The translations under genes and the position numbers were made by a program. The notes under the pieces are model-generated. The model was given only the letters and a program-made list of their open reading frames with translations. It did no database searches and had not been told where the DNA came from. Positions 1 through 10,549 of a stretch of DNA of 64,000 nucleotides are shown one piece after another. Source of the DNA: Pieris napi (lineage: Eukaryota > Arthropoda > Insecta > Lepidoptera > Pieridae); assembly GCF_905475465.1 (NCBI RefSeq), contig NC_062248.1:7564001-7628000 (forward strand). Direction: 5' to 3'. How positions within the stretch are numbered: the first letter of the stretch is position 1; the number at the start of each line of letters is the position of its first letter.

Positions 1-493
1 CAGCACTAAGGCTGACGGGGCTTCCCCTGATTTATGTTATTTCAACATATCTTTCAGGTAGGCACCCGTAACACACTCTTAAAAGAGCTCCAGCACTAAG
101 GCTGTGTCAGGGTCTGCGCCTGATTTGTGTTCTTTCAGGTCAGCATCCATAACACTCTTAAAAGAGCTCCAGCACTAAGGCTGTGTCAGGGACTGCGCCT
201 GATTTGTGTTCTTCCAGGTCAGCATCCATAACACTCTCAAAAGAGCTCCAGCACTAAGGCTGTGTCAGGGACTGCGCCTGATTTGTGTTCTTTTAACACA
301 TCTTTCAGGTTTGCACCCATAACACTCTCAAAAGAGCTCCAGCACTAAGGATGTGTCAGGGACTGCGCCTGATTTCTGTTCTTTCAGGTCAGCATCCATA
401 ACACTCTTAAAAGAGCTCCAGCACTAAGGCTGTGTCAGGGGCTGCGCCAGATTTGTGTTCTTTCAGGTTTGCACCCATAACACTCTCAAAAGA

Positions 494-572
494 GCTCCAG
501 CACTAAGGCTGTGTCAGGGACTGCGCCTGATTTGTGGTCTTTCAGGTCAGCATCCATAACACTCTTAAAAGA
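494..572 (+). repeat. Class A monomer, 79 bp (type example)
   Basis: Typical class A unit counted from GCTCCAGC. Diagnostic bases are TTTCAGGTCAGCATCC followed by ATAACACTCTTAAAAG. Two sub-variants are common: GATTTGTGGTCTTTCAGG (as here), which nearly always leads into GTCAGC, and GTGTTCTTTCAGG. Another shared variant is GGGTCTGCGCC in place of GGGACTGCGCC. Class A becomes dominant after about 40 kb. The linkage between the GTCAGC block and the CTCTTAAAAG block is strong but not absolute; hybrids with CTCTCAAAAG occur, as expected if exchange has taken place inside units. Confidence 0.95.
514..530 (+). repeat. Dyad TCAGG/CCTGA in A/B/C monomers (example)
   Basis: TCAGG at 514 to 518 and CCTGA at 526 to 530 are perfect inverted complements around a 7-base spacer (GACTGCG) that holds the unit's CpG. 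The same dyad is present in almost every A, B and C unit, including those with GGGTCTGCG. The GGGGCTGCGCCAGA variant breaks it. It could form a small hairpin in single-stranded DNA or RNA, or be a binding site for a dimeric protein; neither is shown. Confidence 0.75.
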
Positions 573-651
573 GCTCCAGCACTAAGGCTGTGTCAGGGAC
601 TGCGCCTGATTTGTGTTCTTTCAGGTTTGCACCCATAACACTCTCAAAAGA
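573..651 (+). repeat. Class B monomer, 79 bp (type example)
   Basis: Typical class B unit. It has the same length and 5' half as class A, but carries GTTTGCACCC and usually CTCTCAAAAG. Recurrent sub-variants are GATTTGTTTTCTTTCAGG (for example near 1925, 4084, 13453), CCCATGACAC (near 2104, 4265, 13635), ACACACTCAAAAG in place of ACACTCTCAAAAG (near 4689, 10135), and a GGGGCTGCGCCAGA form (near 441 and 3325). These private variants tag individual positions within the higher-order repeats and let duplicated blocks be aligned. Confidence 0.95.
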
Positions 652-742
652 GCTCCAGCACTAAGGCTGTGTCAGGGACTGCGCCTGATTTGTGTTCTTT
701 CAACACATCTTTCAGGTTTGCACCCATAACACTCTCAAAAGA
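652..742 (+). repeat. Class C monomer, 91 bp (type example)
   Basis: Class C is class B plus 12 extra bases (AACACATCTTTC) in the pyrimidine tract, giving TTCTTTCAACACATCTTTCAGG. The heptamer TCTTTCA flanks ACACA on both sides, so the 12 bp is one period of an imperfect internal duplication. Sub-variants include TTCTTTTAACAC (near 290, 3175, 8630), TTGTTTCAACAC (near 17072, 18227, 20740, 23431) and TTCGACAC (14632, 27477, 29043). Class C typically stands after a B unit and before an A unit, giving the recurring B-C-A triplet. Confidence 0.95.
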
Positions 743-2633
743 GCTCCAGCACTAAGGCTGTGTCAGGGACTGCGCCTGATTTGTGGTCTTTCAGGTCAGC
801 ATCCATAACACTCTTAAAAGAGCTCCAGCACTAAGGCTGTGTCAGGGTCTGCGCCTGATTTGTGTTCTTTCAGGTCAGCATCCATAACACTCTTAAAAGA
901 GCTCCAGCACTAAGGCTGTGTCAGGGTCTGCGCCTGATTTGTGTTCTTTCAGGTCAGCATCCATAACACTCTTAAAAGAGCTCCAGCACTAAGGCTGTGT
1001 CAGGGACTGCGCCTGATTTGTGTTCTTTCAGGTCAGCATCCATAACACTCTCAAAAGAGCTCCAGCACTAAGGCTGTGTCAGGGACTGCGCCTGATTTGT
1101 GTTCTTTCAACACATCTTTAAGGTTTGCACCCATAACACTCTCAAAAGAGCTCCAGCACTAAGGCTGTGTCAGGGACTGCGCCTGATTTGTGTTCTTTCA
1201 GGTTTGCACCCATAACACTCTCAAAAGAGCTCCAGCACTAAGGCTGTGTCAGGGTCTGCGCCTGATTTGTGTTCTTTCAGGTCAGCATCCATAACACTCT
1301 CAAAAGAGCTCCAGCACTAAGGCTGTGTCAGGGACTGCGCCTGATTTGTGGTCTTTCAGGTCAGCATCCATAACACTCTCAAAAGAGCTCCAGCACTAAG
1401 GCTGTGTCAGGGACTGCGCCTGATTTGTGTTCTTTCAGGTTTGCACCCATAACACTCTCAAAAGAGCTCCAGCACTAAGGCTGTGTCAGGGACTGCGCCT
1501 GATTTGTGTTCTTTCAGGTTTGCACCCATAACACTCTTAAAAGAGCTCCAGCACTAAGGCTGTGTCAGGGACTGCGCCTGATTTGTGTTCTTTCAACACA
1601 TCTTTCAGGTTTGCACCCATAACACTCTCAAAAGAGCTCCAGCACTAAGGCTGTGTCAGGGACTGCGCCTGATTTGTGGTCTTTCAGGTCAGCATCCATA
1701 ACACTCTTAAAAGAGCTCCAGCACTAAGGCTGTGTTAGGGACTGCGCCTGATTTGTGTTCTTTCAGGTTTGCACCCATAACACTCTCAAAAGAGCTCCAG
1801 CACTAAGGCTGTGTCAGGGACTGCGCCTGATTTGTGTTCTTTCAACACATCTTTCAGGTTTGCACCCATAACACTCTCAAAAGAGTTCCAGCACTAAGGC
1901 TGTGTCAGGGACTGCGCCTGATTTGTTTTCTTTCAGGTTTGCACCCATAACACTCTCAAAAGAGCTCCAGCACTAAGGCTGTGTCAGGGACTGCGCCTGA
2001 TTTGTGTTCTTTCAGGTCAGCATCCATAACACTCTTAAAAGAGCTCCAGCACTAAGGCTGTGTCAGGGACTGCGCCTGATTTGTGTTCTTTCAGGTTTGC
2101 ACCCATGACACTCTCAAAAGAGCTCCAGCACTAAGGCTGTGTCAGGGACTGCGCCTGATTTGTGTTCTTTCAACACATCTTTCAGGTTTGCACCCATAAC
2201 ACTCTCAAAAGAGCTCCAGCACTAAGGCTGTGTCAGGGACTGCGCCTGATTTGTGGTCTTTCAGGTCAGCATCCATAACACTCTGAAAAGAGCTCCAGCA
2301 CTAAGGCTGTGTCAGGGACTGCGCCTGATTTGTGTTCTTTCAGGTTTGCACCCATAACACTCTCAAAAGAGCTCCAGCACTAAGGCTGTGTCAGGGACTG
2401 CGCCTGATTTGTGTTCTTTCAACACATCTTTCAGGTTTGCACCCATAACACTCTCAAAAGAGCTCCAGCACTAAGGCTGTGTCAGGGACTGCGCCTGATT
2501 TGTGTTCTTTCAGGTTTGCACCCATAACACTCTCAAAAGAGCTCCAGCACTAAGGCTGTGTCAGGGACTGCGCCTGATTTGTGTTCTTTCAACATATCTT
2601 TCAGGTAGGCACCCGTAACACACTCTCAAAAGA

Positions 2634-2723
2634 GCTCCAGCACTAAGGCTGACGGGGCTTCCCCTGATTTATGTTATTTCAACATATCTTTCAGGTAGGC
2701 ACCCGTAACACACTCTCAAAAGA
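2634..2723 (+). repeat. Class D monomer, 90 bp (type example)
   Basis: This is the most divergent class. After GCACTAAGGCT it reads GACGGGGCTTCCCCTGATTT, where other classes have GTGTCAGGGACTGCGCCTGATTT, a net loss of 3 bp. It continues ATGTTATTTCAACATATCTTTCAGG, keeping the 12 bp of class C, then GTAGGCACCCGTAACACACTCTC, which is 2 bp longer than the B equivalent. The sum is 90 bp. D units occur only in clusters, in 1 to ~10.4 kb and ~30.9 to 39.2 kb. None was seen in ~10.5 to 30.8 kb or after ~39.2 kb. A hybrid unit with a class C 5' half and a class D 3' half often opens a cluster, as at about 2581 to 2633. Confidence 0.93.
2654..2664 (+). repeat. Dyad GGGG-CTT-CCCC in D monomers (example)
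   Basis: In class D the region equivalent to the A/B/C dyad is replaced by GGGG, a three-base loop CTT, and CCCC. This is a different inverted repeat in the same position of the unit. It is present in nearly all D units; the GACGAGGCTT variants at 32612 and 38037 carry one mismatch. Confidence 0.75.
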
Positions 2724-2740
2724 GCTCCAGCACTAAGGCT

Positions 2741-4902
2741 GACGGGGCTTCCCCTGATTTATGTTATTTCAACATATCTTTCAGGTAGGCACCCGTAACA
2801 CACTCTTAAAAGAGCTCCAGCACTAAGGCTGTGTCAGGGTCTGCGCCTGATTTGTGTTCTTTCAGGTCAGCATCCATAACACTCTTAAAAGAGCTCCAGC
2901 ACTAAGGCTGTGTCAGGGACTGCGCCTGATTTGTGTTCTTCCAGGTCAGCACCCATAACACTCTCAAAAGAGCTCCAGCACTAAGGCTGTGTCAGGGACT
3001 GCGCCTGATTTGTGTTCTTTCAGGTCAGCATCCATAACACTCTTAAAAGAGCTCCAGCACTAAGGCTGTGTCAGGGACTGCGCCTGATTTGTGTTCTTTC
3101 AGGTTTGCACCCATAACACTCTTAAAAGAGCTCCAGCACTAAGGCTGTGTCAGGGACTGCGCCTGATTTGTGTTCTTTTAACACATCTTTCAGGTTTGCA
3201 CCCATAACACTCTCAAAAGAGCTCCAGCACTAAGGATGTGTCAGGGACTGCGCCTGATTTCTGTTCTTTCAGGTCAGCATCCATAACACTCTTAAAAGAG
3301 CTCCAGCACTAAGGCTGTGTCAGGGGCTGCGCCAGATTTGTGTTCTTTCAGGTTTGCACCCATAACACTCTCAAAAGAGCTCCAGCACTAAGGCTGTGTC
3401 AGGGACTGCGCCTGATTTGTGGTCTTTCAGGTCAGCATCCATAACACTCTTAAAAGAGCTCCAGCACTAAGGCTGTGTCAGGGACTGCGCCTGATTTGTG
3501 TTCTTCCAGGTCAGCATCCATAACACTCTCAAAAGAGCTCCAGCACTAAGGCTGTGTCAGGGACTGCGCCTGATTTGTGTTCTTTTAACACATCTTTCAG
3601 GTTTGCACCCATAACACTCTCAAAAGAGCTCCAGCACTAAGGCTGTGTCAGGGACTGCGCCTGATTTGTGTTCTTTCAGGTTTGCACCCATAACACTCTT
3701 AAAAGAGCTCCAGCACTAAGGCTGTGTCAGGGACTGCGCCTGATTTGTGTTCTTTCAACACATCTTTCAGGTTTGCACCCATAACACTCTCAAAAGAGCT
3801 CCAGCACTAAGGCTGTGTCAGGGACTGCGCCTGATTTGTGGTCTTTCAGGTCAGCATCCATAACACTCTTAAAAGAGCTCCAGCACTAAGGCTGTGTTAG
3901 GGACTGCGCCTGATTTGTGTTCTTTCAGGTTTGCACCCATAACACTCTCAAAAGAGCTCCAGCACTAAGGCTGTGTCAGGGACTGCGCCTGATTTGTGTT
4001 CTTTCAACACATCTTTCAGGTTTGCACCCATAACACTCTCAAAAGAGTTCCAGCACTAAGGCTGTGTCAGGGACTGCGCCTGATTTGTTTTCTTTCAGGT
4101 TTGCACCCATAACACTCTCAAAAGAGCTCCAGCACTAAGGCTGTGTCAGGGACTGCGCCTGATTTGTGTTCTTTCAGGTCAGCATCCATAACACTCTTAA
4201 AAGAGCTCCAGCACTAAGGCTGTGTCAGGGACTGCGCCTGATTTGTGTTCTTTCAGGTTTGCACCCATGACACTCTCAAAAGAGCTCCAGCACTAAGGCT
4301 GTGTCAGGGACTGCGCCTGATTTGTGTTCTTTCAACACATCTTTCAGGTTTGCACCCATAACACTCTCAAAAGAGCTCCAGCACTAAGGCTGTGTCAGGG
4401 ACTGCGCCTGATTTGTGGTCTTTCAGGTCAGCATCCATAACACTCTGAAAAGAGCTCCAGCACTAAGGCTGTGTCAGGGACTGCGCCTGATTTGTGTTCT
4501 TTCAGGTTTGCACCCATAACACTCTCAAAAGAGCTCCAGCACTAAGGCTGTGTCAGGGACTGCGCCTGATTTGTGTTCTTTCAACACATCTTTCAGGTTT
4601 GCACCCATAACACTCTCAAAAGAGCTCCAGCACTAAGGCTGTGTCAGGGACTGCGCCTGATTTGTGTTCTTTCAGGTTTGCACCCATAACACACTCAAAA
4701 GAGCTCCAGCACTAAGGCTGTGTCAGGGACTGCGCCTGATTTGTGTTCTTTCAACATATCTTTCAGGTAGGCACCCGTAACACACTCTCAAAAGAGCTCC
4801 AGCACTAAGGCTGACGGGGCTTCCCCTGATTTATGTTATTTCAACATATCTTTCAGGTAGGCACCCGTAACACACTCTCAAAAGAGCTCCAGCACTAAGG
4901 CT
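2741..4902 (+). repeat. 2162 bp higher-order repeat, copy 1
   Basis: The block runs from one D unit to the matching D of the next pair. It contains a characteristic order of tagged units: CCAGGTCAGCACCC at 2942, TAAGGATGTG near 3233 with GATTTCTGTTC, a GGGGCTGCGCCAGA unit near 3325, GTGTTAGGG near 3895, GTTTTCTTTC near 4087, CCCATGACAC near 4265 and ACACACTCAAAAG near 4689. All of these recur 5446 bp downstream in the same order. Alignment was done by eye on the diagnostic variants. Confidence 0.88.
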
Positions 4903-5911
4903 GACGGGGCTTCCCCTGATTTATGTTATTTCAACATATCTTTCAGGTAGGCACCCGTAACACACTCTTAAAAGAGCTCCAGCACTAAGGCTGTGTCAGG
5001 GTCTGCGCCTGATTTGTGTTCTTTCAGGTCAGCATCCATAACACTCTTAAAAGAGCTCCAGCACTAAGGCTGTGTCAGGGACTGCGCCTGATTTGTGTTC
5101 TTCCAGGTCAGCATCCATAACACTCTCAAAAGAGCTCCAGCACTAAGGCTGTGTCAGGGACTGCGCCTGATTTGTGTTCTTTCAGGTTTGCACCCATAAC
5201 ACTCTCAAAAGAGCTCCAGCACTAAGGCTGTGTCAGGGACTGCGCCTGATTTGTGTTCTTTCAACACATCTTTCAGGTTTGCACCCATAACACTCTCAAA
5301 AGAGCTCCAGCACTAAGGCTGTGTCAGGGACTGCGCCTGATTTGTGTTCTTTCAGGTTTGCACCCATGACACTCTCAAAAGAGCTCCAGCACTAAGGCTG
5401 TGTCAGGGACTGCGCCTGATTTGTGTTCTTTCAACACATCTTTCAGGTTTGCACCCATAACACTCTCAAAAGAGCTCCAGCACTAAGGCTGTGTCAGGGA
5501 CTGCGCCTGATTTGTGGTCTTTCAGGTCAGCATCCATAACACTCTGAAAAGAGCTCCAGCACTAAGGCTGTGTCAGGGACTGCGCCTGATTTGTGTTCTT
5601 TCAGGTTTGCACCCATAACACTCTCAAAAGAGCTCCAGCACTAAGGCTGTGTCAGGGACTGCGCCTGATTTGTGTTCTTTCAACACAACTTTCAGGTTTG
5701 CACCCATAACACTCTCAAAAGAGCTCCAGCACTAAGGCTGTGTCAGGGACTGCGCCTGATTTGTGTTCTTTCAGGTTTGCACCCATAACACACTCAAAAG
5801 AGCTCCAGCACTAAGGCTGTGTCAGGGACTGCGCCTGATTTGTGTTCTTTCAACATATCTTTCAGGTAGGCACCCGTAACACACTCTCAAAAGAGCTCCA
5901 GCACTAAGGCT
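4903..5911 (+). repeat. Shortened higher-order block, copy 1
   Basis: From the D mark at 4903 to the next at 5912 is 1009 bp. After CCAGGTCAGCATCC the block goes straight to B/C units and skips the section with TAAGGATGTG and GATTTCTGTTC found in the 2162 bp form. The D unit at 5912 then passes directly into a C-type 3' half (GACGGGGCTTCCCCTGATTTGTGTTCTTTCAACAC), a D/C hybrid that marks a recombination join. A private change, CAACACAACTTTC, lies near 5681. Confidence 0.8.
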
Positions 5912-7087
5912 GACGGGGCTTCCCCTGATTTGTGTTCTTTCAACACATCTTTCAGGTTTGCACCCATAACACTCTCAAAAGAGCTCCAGCACTAAGGCTG
6001 TGTCAGGGACTGCGCCTGATTTGTGGTCTTTCAGGTCAGCATCCATAACACTCTTAAAAGAGCTCCAGCACTAAGGCTGTGTTAGGGACTGCGCCTGATT
6101 TGTGTTCTTTCAGGTTTGCACCCATAACACTCTCAAAAGAGCTCCAGCACTAAGGCTGTGTCAGGGACTGCGCCTGATTTGTGTTCTTTCAACACATCTT
6201 TCAGGTTTGCACCCAAAACACTCTCAAAAGAGTTCCAGCACTAAGGCTGTGTCAGGGACTGCGCCTGATTTGTTTTCTTTCAGGTTTGCACCCATAACAC
6301 TCTCAAAAGAGCTCCAGCACTAAGGCTGTGTCAGGGACTGCGCCTGATTTGTGTTCTTTCAGGTCAGCATCCATAACACTCTTAAAAGAGCTCCAGCACT
6401 AAGGCTGTGTCAGGGACTGCGCCTGATTTGTGTTCTTTCAGGTTTGCACCCATGACACTCTCAAAAGAGCTCCAGCACTAAGGCTGTGTCAGGGACTGCG
6501 CCTGATTTGTGTTCTTTCAACACATCTTTCAGGTTTGCACCCATAACACTCTCAAAAGAGCTCCAGCACTAAGGCTGTGTCAGGGACTGCGCCTGATTTG
6601 TGGTCTTTCAGGTCAGCATCCATAACACTCTGAAAAGAGCTCCAGCACTAAGGCTGTGTCAGGGACTGCGCCTGATTTGTGTTCTTTCAGGTTTGCACCC
6701 ATAACACTCTCAAAAGAGCTCCAGCACTAAGGCTGTGTCAGGGACTGCGCCTGATTTGTGTTCTTTCAACACATCTTTCAGGTTTGCACCCATAACACTC
6801 TCAAAAGAGCTCCAGCACTAAGGCTGTGTCAGGGACTGCGCCTGATTTGTGTTCTTTCAGGTTTGCACCCATAACACACTCAAAAGAGCTCCAGCACTAA
6901 GGCTGTGTCAGGGACTGCGCCTGATTTGTGTTCTTTCAACATATCTTTCAGGTTGGCACCCGTAACACACTCTCAAAAGAGCTCCAGCACTAAGGCTGAC
7001 GGGGCTTCCCCTGATTTATGTTATTTCAACATATCTTTCAGGTAGGCACCCGTAACACACTCTCAAAAGAGCTCCAGCACTAAGGCT

Positions 7088-8096
7088 GACGGGGCTTCCC
7101 CTGATTTATGTTATTTCAACATATCTTTCAGGTAGGCACCCGTAACACACTCTTAAAAGAGCTCCAGCACTAAGGCTGTGTCAGGGTCTGCGCCTGATTT
7201 GTGTTCTTTCAGGTCAGCATCCATAACACTCTTAAAAGAGCTCCAGCACTAAGGCTGTGTCAGGGACTGCGCCTGATTTGTGTTCTTCCAGGTCAGCATC
7301 CATAACACTCTCAAAAGAGCTCCAGCACTAAGGCTGTGTCAGGGACTGCGCCTGATTTGTGTTCTTTCAGGTTTGCACCCATAACACTCTCAAAAGAGCT
7401 CCAGCACTAAGGCTGTGTCAGGGACTGCGCCTGATTTGTGTTCTTTCAACACATCTTTCAGGTTTGCACCCATAACACTCTCAAAAGAGCTCCAGCACTA
7501 AGGCTGTGTCAGGGACTGCGCCTGATTTGTGTTCTTTCAGGTTTGCACCCATGACACTCTCAAAAGAGCTCCAGCACTAAGGCTGTGTCAGGGACTGCGC
7601 CTGATTTGTGTTCTTTCAACACATCTTTCAGGTTTGCACCCATAACACTCTCAAAAGAGCTCCAGCACTAAGGCTGTGTCAGGGACTGCGCCTGATTTGT
7701 GGTCTTTCAGGTCAGCATCCATAACACTCTGAAAAGAGCTCCAGCACTAAGGCTGTGTCAGGGACTGCGCCTGATTTGTGTTCTTTCAGGTTTGCACCCA
7801 TAACACTCTCAAAAGAGCTCCAGCACTAAGGCTGTGTCAGGGACTGCGCCTGATTTGTGTTCTTTCAACACATCTTTCAGGTTTGCACCCATAACACTCT
7901 CAAAAGAGCTCCAGCACTAAGGCTGTGTCAGGGACTGCGCCTGATTTGTGTTCTTTCAGGTTTGCACCCATAACACACTCAAAAGAGCTCCAGCACTAAG
8001 GCTGTGTCAGGGACTGCGCCTGATTTGTGTTCTTTCAACATATCTTTCAGGTAGGCACCCGTAACACACTCTCAAAAGAGCTCCAGCACTAAGGCT
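7088..8096 (+). repeat. Shortened higher-order block, copy 2
   Basis: This block also spans 1009 bp between D marks (7088 to 8097) and matches 4903 to 5911 at an offset of 2185 bp in unit order. It ends in an intact pair of D units rather than the D/C hybrid of copy 1. So the pair of copies shows the same internal loss but different right-hand joins. Confidence 0.8.
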
Positions 8097-8186
8097 GACG
8101 GGGCTTCCCCTGATTTATGTTATTTCAACATATCTTTCAGGTAGGCACCCGTAACACACTCTCAAAAGAGCTCCAGCACTAAGGCT

Positions 8187-10348
8187 GACGGGGCTTCCCC
8201 TGATTTATGTTATTTCAACATATCTTTCAGGTAGGCACCCGTAACACACTCTTAAAAGAGCTCCAGCACTAAGGCTGTGTCAGGGTCTGCGCCTGATTTG
8301 TGTTCTTTCAGGTCAGCATCCATAACACTCTTAAAAGAGCTCCAGCACTAAGGCTGTGTCAGGGACTGCGCCTGATTTGTGTTCTTCCAGGTCAGCACCC
8401 ATAACACTCTCAAAAGAGCTCCAGCACTAAGGCTGTGTCAGGGACTGCGCCTGATTTGTGTTCTTTCAGGTCAGCATCCATAACACTCTTAAAAGAGCTC
8501 CAGCACTAAGGCTGTGTCAGGGACTGCGCCTGATTTGTGTTCTTTCAGGTTTGCACCCATAACACTCTTAAAAGAGCTCCAGCACTAAGGCTGTGTCAGG
8601 GACTGCGCCTGATTTGTGTTCTTTTAACACATCTTTCAGGTTTGCACCCATAACACTCTCAAAAGAGCTCCAGCACTAAGGATGTGTCAGGGACTGCGCC
8701 TGATTTCTGTTCTTTCAGGTCAGCATCCATAACACTCTTAAAAGAGCTCCAGCACTAAGGCTGTGTCAGGGGCTGCGCCAGATTTGTGTTCTTTCAGGTT
8801 TGCACCCATAACACTCTCAAAAGAGCTCCAGCACTAAGGCTGTGTCAGGGACTGCGCCTGATTTGTGGTCTTTCAGGTCAGCATCCATAACACTCTTAAA
8901 AGAGCTCCAGCACTAAGGCTGTGTCAGGGACTGCGCCTGATTTGTGTTCTTCCAGGTCAGCATCCATAACACTCTCAAAAGAGCTCCAGCACTAAGGCTG
9001 TGTCAGGGACTGCGCCTGATTTGTGTTCTTTTAACACATCTTTCAGGTTTGCACCCATAACACTCTCAAAAGAGCTCCAGCACTAAGGCTGTGTCAGGGA
9101 CTGCGCCTGATTTGTGTTCTTTCAGGTTTGCACCCATAACACTCTTAAAAGAGCTCCAGCACTAAGGCTGTGTCAGGGACTGCGCCTGATTTGTGTTCTT
9201 TCAACACATCTTTCAGGTTTGCACCCATAACACTCTCAAAAGAGCTCCAGCACTAAGGCTGTGTCAGGGACTGCGCCTGATTTGTGGTCTTTCAGGTCAG
9301 CATCCATAACACTCTTAAAAGAGCTCCAGCACTAAGGCTGTGTTAGGGACTGCGCCTGATTTGTGTTCTTTCAGGTTTGCACCCATAACACTCTCAAAAG
9401 AGCTCCAGCACTAAGGCTGTGTCAGGGACTGCGCCTGATTTGTGTTCTTTCAACACATCTTTCAGGTTTGCACCCATAACACTCTCAAAAGAGTTCCAGC
9501 ACTAAGGCTGTGTCAGGGACTGCGCCTGATTTGTTTTCTTTCAGGTTTGCACCCATAACACTCTCAAAAGAGCTCCAGCACTAAGGCTGTTTCAGGGACT
9601 GCGCCTGATTTGTGTTCTTTCAGGTCAGCATCCATAACACTCTTAAAAGAGCTCCAGCACTAAGGCTGTGTCAGGGACTGCGCCTGATTTGTGTTCTTTC
9701 AGGTTTGCACCCATGACACTCTCAAAAGAGCTCCAGCACTAAGGCTGTGTCAGGGACTGCGCCTGATTTGTGTTCTTTCAACACATCTTTCAGGTTTGCA
9801 CCCATAACACTCTCAAAAGAGCTCCAGCACTAAGGCTGTGTCAGGGACTGCGCCTGATTTGTGGTCTTTCAGGTCAGCATCCATAACACTCTGAAAAGAG
9901 CTCCAGCACTAAGGCTGTGTCAGGGACTGCGCCTGATTTGTGTTCTTTCAGGTTTGCACCCATAACACTCTCAAAAGAGCTCCAGCACTAAGGCTGTGTC
10001 AGGGACTGCGCCTGATTTGTGTTCTTTCAACACATCTTTCAGGTTTGCACCCATAACACTCTCAAAAGAGCTCCAGCACTAAGGCTGTGTCAGGGACTGC
10101 GCCTGATTTGTGTTCTTTCAGGTTTGCACCCATAACACACTCAAAAGAGCTCCAGCACTAAGGCTGTGTCAGGGACTGCGCCTGATTTGTGTTCTTTCAA
10201 CATATCTTTCAGGTAGGCACCCGTAACACACTCTCAAAAGAGCTCCAGCACTAAGGCTGACGGGGCTTCCCCTGATTTATGTTATTTCAACATATCTTTC
10301 AGGTAGGCACCCGTAACACACTCTCAAAAGAGCTCCAGCACTAAGGCT
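8187..10348 (+). repeat. 2162 bp higher-order repeat, copy 2
   Basis: This copy matches 2741 to 4902 at a constant offset of 5446 bp. Examples are CAGCACCC at 2947 and 8393, and GCTGTGTTAG at 3891 and 9337. One private difference is GGCTGTTTCAGGG near 9586, where copy 1 has GTGTCAGGG. Equal length and almost identical sequence point to a recent duplication of the block as a whole. Confidence 0.88.
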
Positions 10349-10549
10349 GACGGGGCTTCCCCTGATTTATGTTATTTCAACATATCTTTCAGGTAGGCAC
10401 CCGTAACACACTCTTAAAAGAGCTCCAGCACTAAGGCTGTGTCAGGGTCTGCGCCTGATTTGTGTTCTTTCAGGTCAGCATCCATAACACTCTTAAAAGA
10501 GCTCCAGCACTAAGGCTGTGTCAGGGACTGCGCCTGATTTGTGTTCTTC

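Noticed and set aside
514..530. Rho-independent terminator from the TCAGG/CCTGA dyad followed by TTTGTG
   Set aside because: The stem is only 5 bp, the loop is 7 bases and there is no real T tract. It also recurs in every unit of a eukaryotic-looking satellite, so a bacterial terminator makes no sense here.
6102..6323. Open frame of 73 codons on the + strand
   Set aside because: It starts at a GTG inside the repeat and translates satellite monomers. The 79 and 91 bp units shift frame by one base each, so the peptide is the unit read in successive frames. No ribosome-site, codon or domain evidence.
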